The position numbers were made by a program, and so were the translations under genes. Source: Sphingomonas leidyi (lineage in GTDB: Bacteria > Pseudomonadota > Alphaproteobacteria > Sphingomonadales > Sphingomonadaceae). From it: a stretch of DNA of 64,000 nt. The stretch is taken from the NCBI RefSeq assembly GCF_011761945.1, contig NZ_JAASQV010000002.1, positions 1,054,001-1,118,000 of the forward strand, read 5' to 3'. Below the pieces are notes generated by a model. It was not told the DNA's origin, did not search any database, and was given only the letters and a program-made list of their open reading frames with translations. Shown here piece after piece: positions 44,657 to 53,074 of the stretch (the first letter of the stretch is position 1; every line of letters starts with the position of its first letter).

Positions 44657-45550
44657 TTAGTGCTTCGCCGCTTCGTCGAGCGGGATCGCCGCCTTGGGCG
44701 GCACGGGCGGCTTGCCGATCCAGGCGAGGCCGCGGGCAAGGTCGATCGTCACCACCCAGTTGCGCAGGAACGGCATGCCGAGATTGCCGTCCATGATCAT
44801 GTCCGGCGTGAAGGCGTCGGCGGTGGTCGCGCGGATATCGCCCAGCACTTCGAAATCGGCCGGCTGCTTGCCTTCCTGCTTCGGGTCCATCCCCACCAGC
44901 TCGGCGATGGGCTTGGAGACGAGCACGGTGCCGCCATTGCCCGAATCGAGCTCGAACCACAGGCTGCCCTTCTTGCTCGGCACCGCGGCCATCACCGCCA
45001 GCGCGCCGCCATCGATCTCGCGCTTCAGCCGGATGCGCAGCGGCCGCATGCCGGCGACGCGCACGGCCCGGCTCGCTTCGGATTCGAGCGTCATCGTGCC
45101 GGCCGCGAAGTCGAAGGTCACCGTGCGGCCCTCGAACAGGTTGAGCCCGATGATCCCGTCCAGCGCGGCGTTCTTCGGATTGTCCGCCGCCATGTTTATC
45201 AGCCCGGTGATCGGCGGCCTGGCAGCGACGATCCCGCCCACCGTGATCGCGATATTCTCGCCGCAATGGGGGCCGTCGAAGCGCTTGCCCATCATGTTGT
45301 AGCCGGTAAGGCGCCCCCAGGGCTCGCAGCCGGCCCGGGTGGCCGTCTCGCGCGAGACGAGCGTGATGCCGGCGCCGGTGTCGAGCAGGTACAGCCCCTT
45401 CTTGCCGGCGATCTCGGCTTCCATGGCCCAGCGGGTGCGCCACGGCTTCATCTGGATCACCGCCTCGGGCGCGGCGGGCGGTGCCGTCTGCGCCTCGGCG
45501 GCGGGCATGGCGGCGAACAGCAGCGCAAAGGCGCAGGGCAGGAACTTCAT
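44657..45550 (-). CDS. Exported two-domain retropepsin-like protein
   Basis: 297 residues: signal peptide (FLPCAFALLFAAMPAAEA), then two aspartic-protease-like halves. First: LYLLDTGAGITLVSRETATR with the DTG motif (about residue 57) and DGIIGLNLFEGRTVTFDF. Second: LWFELDSGNGGTVLVSKPIA with DSG (about residue 200) and MDGNLGMPFLRNWVVTIDLA. Periplasmic retropepsin-like proteins of this type occur widely; activity is unproven. It lies between ctaD and ctaB, with hairpins before and after, so it is probably expressed on its own. Confidence 0.88.
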   Translation of the reverse strand: MKFLPCAFALLFAAMPAAEAQTAPPAAPEAVIQMKPWRTRWAMEAEIAGKKGLYLLDTGAGITLVSRETATRAGCEPWGRLTGYNMMGKRFDGPHCGENIAITVGGIVAARPPITGLINMAADNPKNAALDGIIGLNLFEGRTVTFDFAAGTMTLESEASRAVRVAGMRPLRIRLKREIDGGALAVMAAVPSKKGSLWFELDSGNGGTVLVSKPIAELVGMDPKQEGKQPADFEVLGDIRATTADAFTPDMIMDGNLGMPFLRNWVVTIDLARGLAWIGKPPVPPKAAIPLDEAAKH

Positions 45551-45680
45551 CACCGGGTCTCCCTGAAAATGTTCCGGCGTTCGTTCCGCCTGCGCATCTT
45601 TCTGCACGATGAACCGCGGATGTCATGCGACGAATATCGCTTCCGGCGCGACGAAACCGGACGGCCCGGCGGCGGCCCAA

Positions 45681-45719
45681 CGAGAACGCCCCGGAAGTTT
45701 CCTCCCGGGGCGCTTCTCG
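45681..45719 (-). terminator. Terminator after ctaD
   Basis: Long stem CGAGAA-CGCCCCGG / CCGGGGCG-C-TTCTCG with a single-base bulge and 10-base loop, 23 bp past the ctaD stop. Read on the minus strand the 3' arm runs CGTTCTCGTTGGG, so the U-tract is poor, but the stem is strong. Confidence 0.68.
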
Positions 45720-45741
45720 TTTCAGCCTGTCGGCGCAAGCA

Positions 45742-47409
45742 TCAGTGGTGATGCCCGTCCTCGATGACCGGCAGCGTCTCGAACTGGTGGAACGGCGGCG
45801 GGCTCGACAGCGTCCATTCGAGAGTCGTCGCGCCTTCGCCCCAGGGATTGCCCTCCGCCTTGCGGCCGGCGACCAGCGCCCAGATCACATTGACGAAGAA
45901 GATCACCATCGAGAGCGCCATGATGAAATAGCCCATGGTGGCGACATGGTTCCACAGCGCATAGGCATCCGGATAGTCCGGATAGCGGCGCGGCATGCCC
46001 TGCAGGCCCAGGAAGTGCATCGGGAAGAACAGAATGTTCACGCCGATGAAGAAGATCCAGAAGTGCAGCTGGCCGAGCAGCTCGCTGTACATGCGGCCGC
46101 TCATCTTCGGGAACCAATAGTAGAAGCCGGCGAACAGCGAGAACACCGCGCCGAGCGACAGCACGTAATGGAAGTGCGCGACGACGTAATAGGTGTCCTG
46201 CATATAGTCGTCGACGCCACCGTTCGCGAGCACGACGCCGGTCACGCCGCCCACGGTGAACATGAAGATGAAGCCGATCGCCCAGACCATCGGGGTCTTG
46301 AAGCTGATCGAGCCGCCCCACATGGTGGCGATCCACGAGAAGATCTTCACGCCCGTCGGCACCGCGATCACCATGGTGGCGGCGGTGAAGTACATCTTGA
46401 TCGTCACCGACATGCCGGTGGTGAACATGTGGTGCGCCCACACGACGAAGCCGACCAGGCCGATCGCGACCATGGCATAGGCCATGCCGAGATAGCCGAA
46501 CACCGGCTTGCGGCTGAAAGTGGCGATGATCTGGCTGACGATGCCGAAGCCCGGCAGGATCATGATGTACACTTCGGGGTGTCCGAAGAACCAGAACAGG
46601 TGCTGGTAGAGGATCGGGTCGCCGCCATATTGCGGGTCGTAGAAGGCGGTGCCGAAGTTGCGGTCGGTCAGCAGCATGGTGATCGCGGCGGCGAGCACCG
46701 GCAGCGCCAGCAGCAGCAGGAAGGCGGTGATCAGCACCGACCACACGAACAGCGGCATCTTGTGCAGGGTCATGCCCGGCGCGCGCATGTTGAAGATCGT
46801 GGTGATGAAGTTGATCGCGCCCAGGATCGAGCTGGCGCCCGCCAGGTGGAGCGACAGGATCGCCATGTCGACCGACGGCCCCGGCTCGCCATAGGTGGAG
46901 AGCGGAGCATAGACCGTCCAGCCGGTGCCGGCACCGACGCCGGCGAAGGGCGAGGCTAGCAGCAGCAGGAAGGCCGGGATCAGCAGCCAGAACGAGATGT
47001 TGTTCATGCGCGGGAACGCCATGTCCGGCGCACCGATCATGATCGGGACGAACCAGTTGCCGAAGCCGCCGATCATCGCGGGCATGACCATGAAGAACAC
47101 CATGATCAGGCCGTGCGCGGTGATCAGCACGTTCCAGAAGTGCATGGCGTCGTCGAACTTGGTCTCGTTGCCGTGCAGGTAGCTCAGCCAGGTCGGCAGA
47201 TACTGGATGCCCGGCTCCATCAGCTCGACGCGCATCAGGCCCGAGATCGCGCCGCCGATGATGCCGGCGACGATCGCGAAGATCAGGTAGAGCGTGCCGA
47301 TGTCCTTGTGGTTCGTCGACATGAACCAGCGGGCGAAGAAGCCCGGCTTGTGATCGGCATCGTGGTGATCATGCGCATGGTCATGCGCGTGGAGGGCGAT
47401 ATCGGTCAT
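45742..47409 (-). CDS. ctaD: Cytochrome c oxidase subunit I
   Basis: 555 residues, 12 TM helices. aa3-type haem-copper oxidase: [20 protein letters not shown] start, [20 protein letters not shown], the CuB/tyrosine helix [39 protein letters not shown] and [20 protein letters not shown] with haem ligands. The His-rich N terminus ([14 protein letters not shown]) is unusual and might bind metal. Start set at the Met before TDIALHAHD; only 4 bp separate it from ctaC. Confidence 0.97.
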   Translation of the reverse strand: MTDIALHAHDHAHDHHDADHKPGFFARWFMSTNHKDIGTLYLIFAIVAGIIGGAISGLMRVELMEPGIQYLPTWLSYLHGNETKFDDAMHFWNVLITAHGLIMVFFMVMPAMIGGFGNWFVPIMIGAPDMAFPRMNNISFWLLIPAFLLLLASPFAGVGAGTGWTVYAPLSTYGEPGPSVDMAILSLHLAGASSILGAINFITTIFNMRAPGMTLHKMPLFVWSVLITAFLLLLALPVLAAAITMLLTDRNFGTAFYDPQYGGDPILYQHLFWFFGHPEVYIMILPGFGIVSQIIATFSRKPVFGYLGMAYAMVAIGLVGFVVWAHHMFTTGMSVTIKMYFTAATMVIAVPTGVKIFSWIATMWGGSISFKTPMVWAIGFIFMFTVGGVTGVVLANGGVDDYMQDTYYVVAHFHYVLSLGAVFSLFAGFYYWFPKMSGRMYSELLGQLHFWIFFIGVNILFFPMHFLGLQGMPRRYPDYPDAYALWNHVATMGYFIMALSMVIFFVNVIWALVAGRKAEGNPWGEGATTLEWTLSSPPPFHQFETLPVIEDGHHH

Positions 47410-47413
47410 GGTC

Positions 47414-48505
47414 TCACTTGCCCGTCGTGTTGCCGGCGGCGGCGTTGGCGGCCGGCGCGGTCTCGTTGGTGGCGGCCGGTTCGGCGGCGGCATTGGTCTC
47501 GGCGGCCGGCGCGGCGGCGTTCTGCGCGGCCGTCGCTGCCGCGGCAGCGGCGACCTCGGCCGGCATGGTGCCGCCCTTCGACTTCACCCACTGGGCGAAC
47601 TCGGCCGGCGACACGGCCTCGACCGCGATCGGCATGTACGCGTGGCGCGCACCGCACAGTTCGGAGCACTGGCCGAAATACAGGCCCGGCTTCTCGATGG
47701 TGAAGCTCGTCTCGTTGAGCTTGCCCGGCACCGCGTCGAGCTTGATCCAGAAGGCGGGGACGGCCCAGCTGTGGATCACGTCCTGCGCGGTGGTGATCAG
47801 GCGGATCGGCACGCCGACCGGCAGCACGACGCGCTGGTCGGTCGCGAGCAGGCGCGGGCCGTCGGCATCGGTGCGGTAGCGCGTGCCGGCCGGGACCTGG
47901 CTCTGCTCCTTGAGCATGTTGGCGGTCAGCTGGATGCCGCCATTGTCCGGATATTCATAGCTCCAGAACCACTGGTTGCCGATCGCCTTCAAGGTGATCG
48001 CATCCTTGGGCGCGGGCTTGAACTGCGCGGCGAGCAGCTTGATCGACGGCACCGCGATGGCGACCAGGATCAGCACCGGCACCAGCGTCCAGATGATCTC
48101 GATCGCGGTGTTGTGCGCGGTGCGGCTCGGCTCCGGATTGGCGGCGCGGCGATAGCGGAAGATCACCCACACCAGCAGGATCAGCACGAAGATCGAGATG
48201 AAGGTGATCAGCGGCAGCAGGATGTAGTTGTGGAAATCATGCGCCTCGCGGCCGGTGGCGGTCACCTGCGGCTGGAGCGTGATCGCGTCGGCCGTCGGCT
48301 GGCCGATGCCCGGTGCCGCCTTGGTCAACGGCTTGCCCGAAGCATCGAGCGTGGGATCGGCGACTGCCGGCGTGGCGGCCGCGGCCGGAGCGGCGGCGTT
48401 CGCGACCGGCGCCGCGGTGTTTGCAACAGGCTCCTGGGCCGAGGCGGGCGTGGCGAACGCCATCCCCGCCGCCAGGAGGATCGAAGTCAACCCAAGCATG
48501 CGCAT
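47414..48505 (-). CDS. ctaC: Cytochrome c oxidase subunit II with low-complexity ends
   Basis: 363 residues: signal peptide, an Ala/Pro/Asn segment (about 24-60), two TM helices ([40 protein letters not shown]), then the CuA cupredoxin domain with [32 protein letters not shown] and CuA ligands in [16 protein letters not shown]. After the fold (from about residue 315) comes a roughly 45-residue Ala/Asn/Thr/Glu tail ending NTTGK. Receives electrons from cytochrome c. Divergent from pyrE across about 160 bp. Confidence 0.95.
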   Translation of the reverse strand: MRMLGLTSILLAAGMAFATPASAQEPVANTAAPVANAAAPAAAATPAVADPTLDASGKPLTKAAPGIGQPTADAITLQPQVTATGREAHDFHNYILLPLITFISIFVLILLVWVIFRYRRAANPEPSRTAHNTAIEIIWTLVPVLILVAIAVPSIKLLAAQFKPAPKDAITLKAIGNQWFWSYEYPDNGGIQLTANMLKEQSQVPAGTRYRTDADGPRLLATDQRVVLPVGVPIRLITTAQDVIHSWAVPAFWIKLDAVPGKLNETSFTIEKPGLYFGQCSELCGARHAYMPIAVEAVSPAEFAQWVKSKGGTMPAEVAAAAAATAAQNAAAPAAETNAAAEPAATNETAPAANAAAGNTTGK

Positions 48506-48665
48506 CGTCTATCTTCACCCTGTTCCGCAAGAGCCCCGGGCTGGGAAAGGATTACCCCCAGTGCAACTGGCGTATACGAGCCACGCATCCATTCTCAACC
48601 CTTTTTGATCGCCCGTTGCGGTCGTTGGAGGGTGGTCCTAAGGGAAATCGACAATCCCGGTGGCG

Positions 48666-49262
48666 ATGGAGCGAGCATTGGAAGGCAACGCAATTCTGGA
48701 CGAGTTTCGTGCTGCAGGTGCGTTGCTCGAGGGCCATTTCATTCTTTCCTCGGGCCTTCGTTCACCCATCTTCTTGCAAAAGATGCGTATTTTCGAGGAC
48801 CCCGTTCGCACCGGGCGTGTGTGCGGTGCACTAGGAAAGCTGATCCGCGAATCGTTCGGACAGGTCGACATGGTCGTCTCGCCGGCGATCGGCGGAATCA
48901 TCCCGGGCTATGAGACGGCCCGGGCGCTGGGCTGCAGGGCGGTGTTCGTCGAGCGCGAGGACGGCGAATTCCAGCTGCGCCGCGGCTTCGAGATTCCCGA
49001 AGGCGCCCGGATCGTGATGGTCGAGGACATCGTCACCACCGGGCTTTCGTCGCGCGAGTGCATCGCCGCGATCCGCAAGCATCCGGGCGTGCTGCTCGGC
49101 GCCGCCTGCATTGTCGACCGTTCGAACGGCAGCGCAGACGTCGGCGTGCCGCTCGTCTCGCTGCTCAAGATGGACGTGCCCGCCTATCCGGCGGACCAGC
49201 TGCCCCCCGAACTCGCGGCGATTCCCGCGATCAAGCCCGGCAGCCGGGCGATCACGGCATAG
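48666..49262 (+). CDS. pyrE: Orotate phosphoribosyltransferase
   Basis: 198 residues, alphaproteobacterial-type Pyr[41 protein letters not shown] and the PRPP motif [15 protein letters not shown] (about residue 118). Makes OMP in pyrimidine synthesis. ATG preferred; a GTG two codons earlier (48660) is possible. First gene of the coupled string leading to the TonB receptor. Confidence 0.95.
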   Translation: MERALEGNAILDEFRAAGALLEGHFILSSGLRSPIFLQKMRIFEDPVRTGRVCGALGKLIRESFGQVDMVVSPAIGGIIPGYETARALGCRAVFVEREDGEFQLRRGFEIPEGARIVMVEDIVTTGLSSRECIAAIRKHPGVLLGAACIVDRSNGSADVGVPLVSLLKMDVPAYPADQLPPELAAIPAIKPGSRAITA

Positions 49263-49275
49263 GGAGGCGCCGAGG

Positions 49276-50004
49276 GTGAACGGAAAGCTCCGCCTGGGCG
49301 TCAATATCGATCACGTCGCCACCGTGCGCAATGCGCGCGGCTCGGGTTATCCCGATCCGGTGCGCGCGGCCCTGCTCGCGGCCGAGGCCGGCGCGGACGG
49401 CATCACTGCGCATCTGCGCGAGGATCGCCGGCACATCACCGACGACGACATCGCCCGGCTCTCCGCCGAGCTGACGGTGCCGCTCAACCTCGAGATGGCG
49501 GCGACCGGCGAGATGCTCGCGATCGCGCTGCGCCATCGCCCGCATGCGGTGTGCATCGTCCCCGAGAAGCGCGAGGAGCGCACCACCGAGGGCGGGCTGG
49601 ATGTCGCGGGGCATTTCGACCATCTCGCACCGATGGTGGCGAGGCTGCGCGAGAATGGCAGTCGCGTGTCGCTGTTCATCGAGCCCGACGCGCGCCAGAT
49701 CGACGCGGCGCTGCGGCTGGGCGCGCCGGTCGTCGAATTCCACACCGGCCGCTATTGCGAGCTGGCCGAGACGGATCGCGCCGCCGAGCTGCGCCGAATC
49801 GCCGATGCCGCCGCCCTCGCCGCCAAGGCGGGGATCGAGCCGCATGCCGGCCACGGCCTGACCTTCGACAATGTGATCCCGATCGCGGCGATCCCGCAGG
49901 TCATGGAGCTGAACATCGGCCATTTCCTGATCGGCGAGGCGATCTTCGACGGCCTCGTTCCGGTGATTCGGCGGATGCGCGCGCTGATGGACGCGGCGCG
50001 GTGA
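49276..50004 (+). CDS. pdxJ: Pyridoxine 5'-phosphate synthase
   Basis: 242 residues: [67 protein letters not shown] and [11 protein letters not shown], all hallmarks of PdxJ, which condenses 1-deoxyxylulose-5-phosphate with aminoacetone phosphate to give PNP. GTG start 8 bp after GGGAGG; it follows pyrE by 13 bp. pdxJ-acpS adjacency is widely conserved in proteobacteria. Confidence 0.96.
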   Translation: MNGKLRLGVNIDHVATVRNARGSGYPDPVRAALLAAEAGADGITAHLREDRRHITDDDIARLSAELTVPLNLEMAATGEMLAIALRHRPHAVCIVPEKREERTTEGGLDVAGHFDHLAPMVARLRENGSRVSLFIEPDARQIDAALRLGAPVVEFHTGRYCELAETDRAAELRRIADAAALAAKAGIEPHAGHGLTFDNVIPIAAIPQVMELNIGHFLIGEAIFDGLVPVIRRMRALMDAAR

Positions 50005-50017
50005 GGGTTGCGCCGTC

Positions 50018-50422
50018 ATGATCCTCGGCCTGGGCTCCGACCTCTGCAATATCGAGCGGATCCGGAAGTCGCTGGACCGTTTCGGCACACGTTTCGAGCA
50101 GCGCAGCTTCACCGATCTGGAGATCGCCAAGGCGAAGACCCGCCCGCACAACTATGCCGCCACGCTCGCCAAGCGCTTCGCCGCGAAGGAGGCTTTCTCC
50201 AAGGCCGTGGGAACCGGGTTCAAGGCGGGCGTGTTCATGAAGGACATCGGTGTCGTCAACGCGCCCTCCGGCGCGCCTGCGCTGGCATTGACCGGAGGCG
50301 CGAAGGCGAGGCTTGACGCCATCACCCCCGCGGGTCACGTCGCCAAGGTGCATCTGACGCTGACGGACGATCATCCCTGGGCGTTCGCCATGGTCATGAT
50401 CGAGGCGGTGAAGGAAGATTGA
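50018..50422 (+). CDS. acpS: Holo-[acyl-carrier-protein] synthase
   Basis: 134 residues: [20 protein letters not shown] with the Mg-binding Asp and [20 protein letters not shown] with the second metal Glu. Transfers phosphopantetheine to ACP. 13 bp after pdxJ; its stop shares a base with the lepB start (TGATG). Confidence 0.96.
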   Translation: MILGLGSDLCNIERIRKSLDRFGTRFEQRSFTDLEIAKAKTRPHNYAATLAKRFAAKEAFSKAVGTGFKAGVFMKDIGVVNAPSGAPALALTGGAKARLDAITPAGHVAKVHLTLTDDHPWAFAMVMIEAVKED

Positions 50423-51294
50423 TGGGGGCGGACGAGCTCGCGTTGAGTCACGAAGCGTTCGAGGAAGAGGCCGAAGCCCGGACGCGCACCGACTGGTGGG
50501 CGGAAGCGCGCGGCATCCTGTGGCTGGTGCTCGCGGTGCTCGGCTTTCACAGCCTGATCGCCAAGCCCTTCTTCATCCCCAGCGAATCGATGCTGCCCGG
50601 CCTGCTCGTCGGCGATCGGCTGGTGGTGACCAAATATCCCTATGGCTATAGCTGGGTGACGCCGACCTTCCATGTGCTGCCCTTCATGCACGGCCGTATC
50701 CTGGGCAGGCTGCCCGAGCGCGGCGACGTGGTGATCGTCACGCCGCCCGGCACCAACACCGACTATATCAAGCGCGTGATCGGCCTGCCCGGCGACACGA
50801 TCGCCGTCAGGGGCGGTATCGTCTATCTGAACGGCAAGGCGGTCCCGCGTCGCGCGATGGGCGATCGCTACATTCCCGTCGATCCCAATACGCGCTGCAG
50901 CGAGGACCAATATCCCGGCTTCCTCGTCACGCGGGCCGGCCGGCAATATTGCCGCCTGCCGATCTTCCGCGAGACGCTGCCCAACGGCCGCTCCTACGAC
51001 ACGGTCGACCTTGGCTTCCGTCCCGGCCGCGCGGACAATTATCCCGAGATCCGCGTGCCCCGGGACAAGGTGTTCCTGATGGGCGACAATCGCGACAATT
51101 CGGCCGACAGCCGCTTCCCGCTCGCGCAGGGCGGGCTGGGCGGCCCGGTGCCGTGGGAGAATATCGGCGGCCGCGCCGAGTTCATCACCTTCAGCCTCGA
51201 CGGCAGCGCCAGCTGGAATCCGCTGACCTGGCCCCGATCCTTCCGCCCCGGCCGCGCCGGCACCTCGCTTCACCCGCAACGGGACAGTCAATGA
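50422..51294 (+). CDS. lepB: Signal peptidase I
   Basis: 290 residues: one N-terminal TM (ILWLVLAVLGFHSLIAKPFF), nucleophile Ser in FFIPSESMLPGLLVGDRLVV (about residue 53), general-base Lys in TDYIKRVIGLPGDTIAVRGG (about residue 115) and box E MGDNRDNSADSRFPL. Cleaves Sec and Tat signal peptides at the periplasmic face. Ribosome site AAGGAAG; start one base into the acpS stop. Confidence 0.96.
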   Translation: MGADELALSHEAFEEEAEARTRTDWWAEARGILWLVLAVLGFHSLIAKPFFIPSESMLPGLLVGDRLVVTKYPYGYSWVTPTFHVLPFMHGRILGRLPERGDVVIVTPPGTNTDYIKRVIGLPGDTIAVRGGIVYLNGKAVPRRAMGDRYIPVDPNTRCSEDQYPGFLVTRAGRQYCRLPIFRETLPNGRSYDTVDLGFRPGRADNYPEIRVPRDKVFLMGDNRDNSADSRFPLAQGGLGGPVPWENIGGRAEFITFSLDGSASWNPLTWPRSFRPGRAGTSLHPQRDSQ

Positions 51295-52457
51295 TGAGCG
51301 ATCCGCTAGCCTCCCCGCACGTCCATGTCGTCCAGGAGCCGGGGCCCAACGAACTGCGCGACCCGCTGGTCCGCGCCGAACTGAAGAAGGCGAGCGTCTG
51401 GTTCGGCCTCGGTATCGCGGTCGCCCTGTTCGTGCTGCTGATCCAGCCGATCCTGATCATCTTCGGCGGGCTGGTCTTCGCATCGATGCTGGATGGCGGC
51501 GCGCGGCTGCTCGGCCGCATCCTGCCGATCCCGCGCGCGCTGCGGATCGTGATCGTCGTCCTGCTGGTGATCGCCTTCTTCGCCGGCATCTTCTACCTGA
51601 CCGGCGTCCAGATCGCCGCCCAGGCGGAACAGCTGCGCACCACGCTGGAAGTGCAGGCGAACAAGGTCGCCCAATGGGTGGCCGATCTGGGCCTGATGCC
51701 GGGCCGCTCCGATCTCACCGGCCTCGCCCAGCAGGCGCTGGGCAGCGTCGGGCGGCTCACTTCGGCGGTGGGCTCGGTGTTCGGCGCGGTCTCGTCGCTG
51801 CTGATGATCGTGGTCATCGGCCTGTTCGTGGCGCTGGAGCCGCGCATCTACGAGCGCGGCCTGCAATGGATGGTGCCGAGGGACGCACGCGATTCGTTCG
51901 CGCTCACCATCAGCCGCATGGCGACGACGATGCGGCGGCTGCTTGCCGGGCGCCTGTTCGGCATGCTCTTCGAAGGCGTGGTCACCGCCTTCTTCCTGTG
52001 GCTGGCCGGCGTGCCGATGGCGCTGCTGCTCGGGATCATCACCGGCGTGCTCGCCTTCATCCCCAATATCGGTGCCTTCATCTCCGGCGTGATGATGATC
52101 TCGGTGGGCTTCAGCGCCGGCACCGAGACCGGCATCTGGGCGATCATCATCTATTTCGGCGTGCAGAATTTCGACGGCTATGTGGTGATCCCGATGGTCG
52201 CGCGGCGCACGGTAGACATGCCGCCGGCGCTCACCCTCTCGTCGCAGATCCTCGCCAGCACGCTGTTCGGCGTGCTCGGCCTGGCGCTGGCCGATCCGAT
52301 CGTGGCGATGATCAAGGTCGCGCTGGAGAGCGAGGCGGAGCGCGCCGCCCGCGCCGCCGAGGAGGAGAGCCCGCGACTCAAATGGCGCGTCCGCCTGCGC
52401 CGGGGCTATGAGGAAGAGGCGGCCACGCCGCTCGATCCGCCGGTGGGTGCACCATGA
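51291..52457 (+). CDS. AI-2E family transporter
   Basis: 388 residues, seven or eight TM helices with the AI-2E family layout: IAVALFVLLIQPILIIFGGL, a periplasmic helical stretch (about 100-150), GITGV-type core GIITGVLAFIPNIGAFISGV and IIYFGVQNFDGYVVIPMVAR. Exports small molecules or ions; substrate unknown. The acidic C-terminal tail is cytoplasmic. ATGA overlap with lepB and with maiA. Confidence 0.93.
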   Translation: MMSDPLASPHVHVVQEPGPNELRDPLVRAELKKASVWFGLGIAVALFVLLIQPILIIFGGLVFASMLDGGARLLGRILPIPRALRIVIVVLLVIAFFAGIFYLTGVQIAAQAEQLRTTLEVQANKVAQWVADLGLMPGRSDLTGLAQQALGSVGRLTSAVGSVFGAVSSLLMIVVIGLFVALEPRIYERGLQWMVPRDARDSFALTISRMATTMRRLLAGRLFGMLFEGVVTAFFLWLAGVPMALLLGIITGVLAFIPNIGAFISGVMMISVGFSAGTETGIWAIIIYFGVQNFDGYVVIPMVARRTVDMPPALTLSSQILASTLFGVLGLALADPIVAMIKVALESEAERAARAAEEESPRLKWRVRLRRGYEEEAATPLDPPVGAP

Positions 52458-53074
52458 TCCTCCACGACTATTTCCGCTCCTCGGCCGCCTATCGCGTCCG
52501 CATCGCGCTGAACCTGAAGGGCCTGGCCTATGCGCGGCGCGACGTCATGCTGCTCGAGGACCAGCAGCGCTCGCCGGAGCATCTCGCCCGCAACCCCCAG
52601 GGCTTCGTCCCCGCGCTGGAAGTCGATGGCAAGGTGATCACCCAGAGCCTGGCGATCATCGAATGGCTCGATGCGCGCCATCCCGAGCCGCGGCTGATCC
52701 CCGCCGATCCCGATGCCCGCGCCGGGGCGATGGCCCGGGCGCTCGTCATCGCGGCGGACACGCATCCGCTCAACAATCTGCGCGTGATGCGGCGCCTGAA
52801 GGCGATGGGCGTGGACGAGGAGGAGCGGAACGCCTGGACCCGCCACTGGATCGCCGAGGGCTTCGCCGCGCTGGAAGCGATGGCGGGGGGCGGGCGCTTC
52901 CTCGGCGGCGATGCGCCGGGGATCGCCGATCTCTGCCTGGTGCCCCAGATGTACAATGCCCGGCGCTTCGAGACGCCGCTCGACGCCTTCCCCCGGCTGG
53001 TCGCGATCGACGCCGCCGCCACCGCGCTGCCCGCCTTCGCCGCCGCCCATCCCGACGCGGTGGCGCCCAAGTGA
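52454..53074 (+). CDS. maiA: Maleylacetoacetate isomerase
   Basis: 206-residue zeta-class GST with its signature SSAAYRVRIALNLKGL (about residues 9-24), NPQGFVPALEVDGKVITQSL, AIIEWLDARHPEPRLIPAD and the MaiA-like HPLNNLRVMRRL. Isomerises maleylacetoacetate in tyrosine/homogentisate breakdown using glutathione. No fumarylacetoacetase or homogentisate dioxygenase gene is nearby. Confidence 0.93.
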   Translation: MILHDYFRSSAAYRVRIALNLKGLAYARRDVMLLEDQQRSPEHLARNPQGFVPALEVDGKVITQSLAIIEWLDARHPEPRLIPADPDARAGAMARALVIAADTHPLNNLRVMRRLKAMGVDEEERNAWTRHWIAEGFAALEAMAGGGRFLGGDAPGIADLCLVPQMYNARRFETPLDAFPRLVAIDAAATALPAFAAAHPDAVAPK

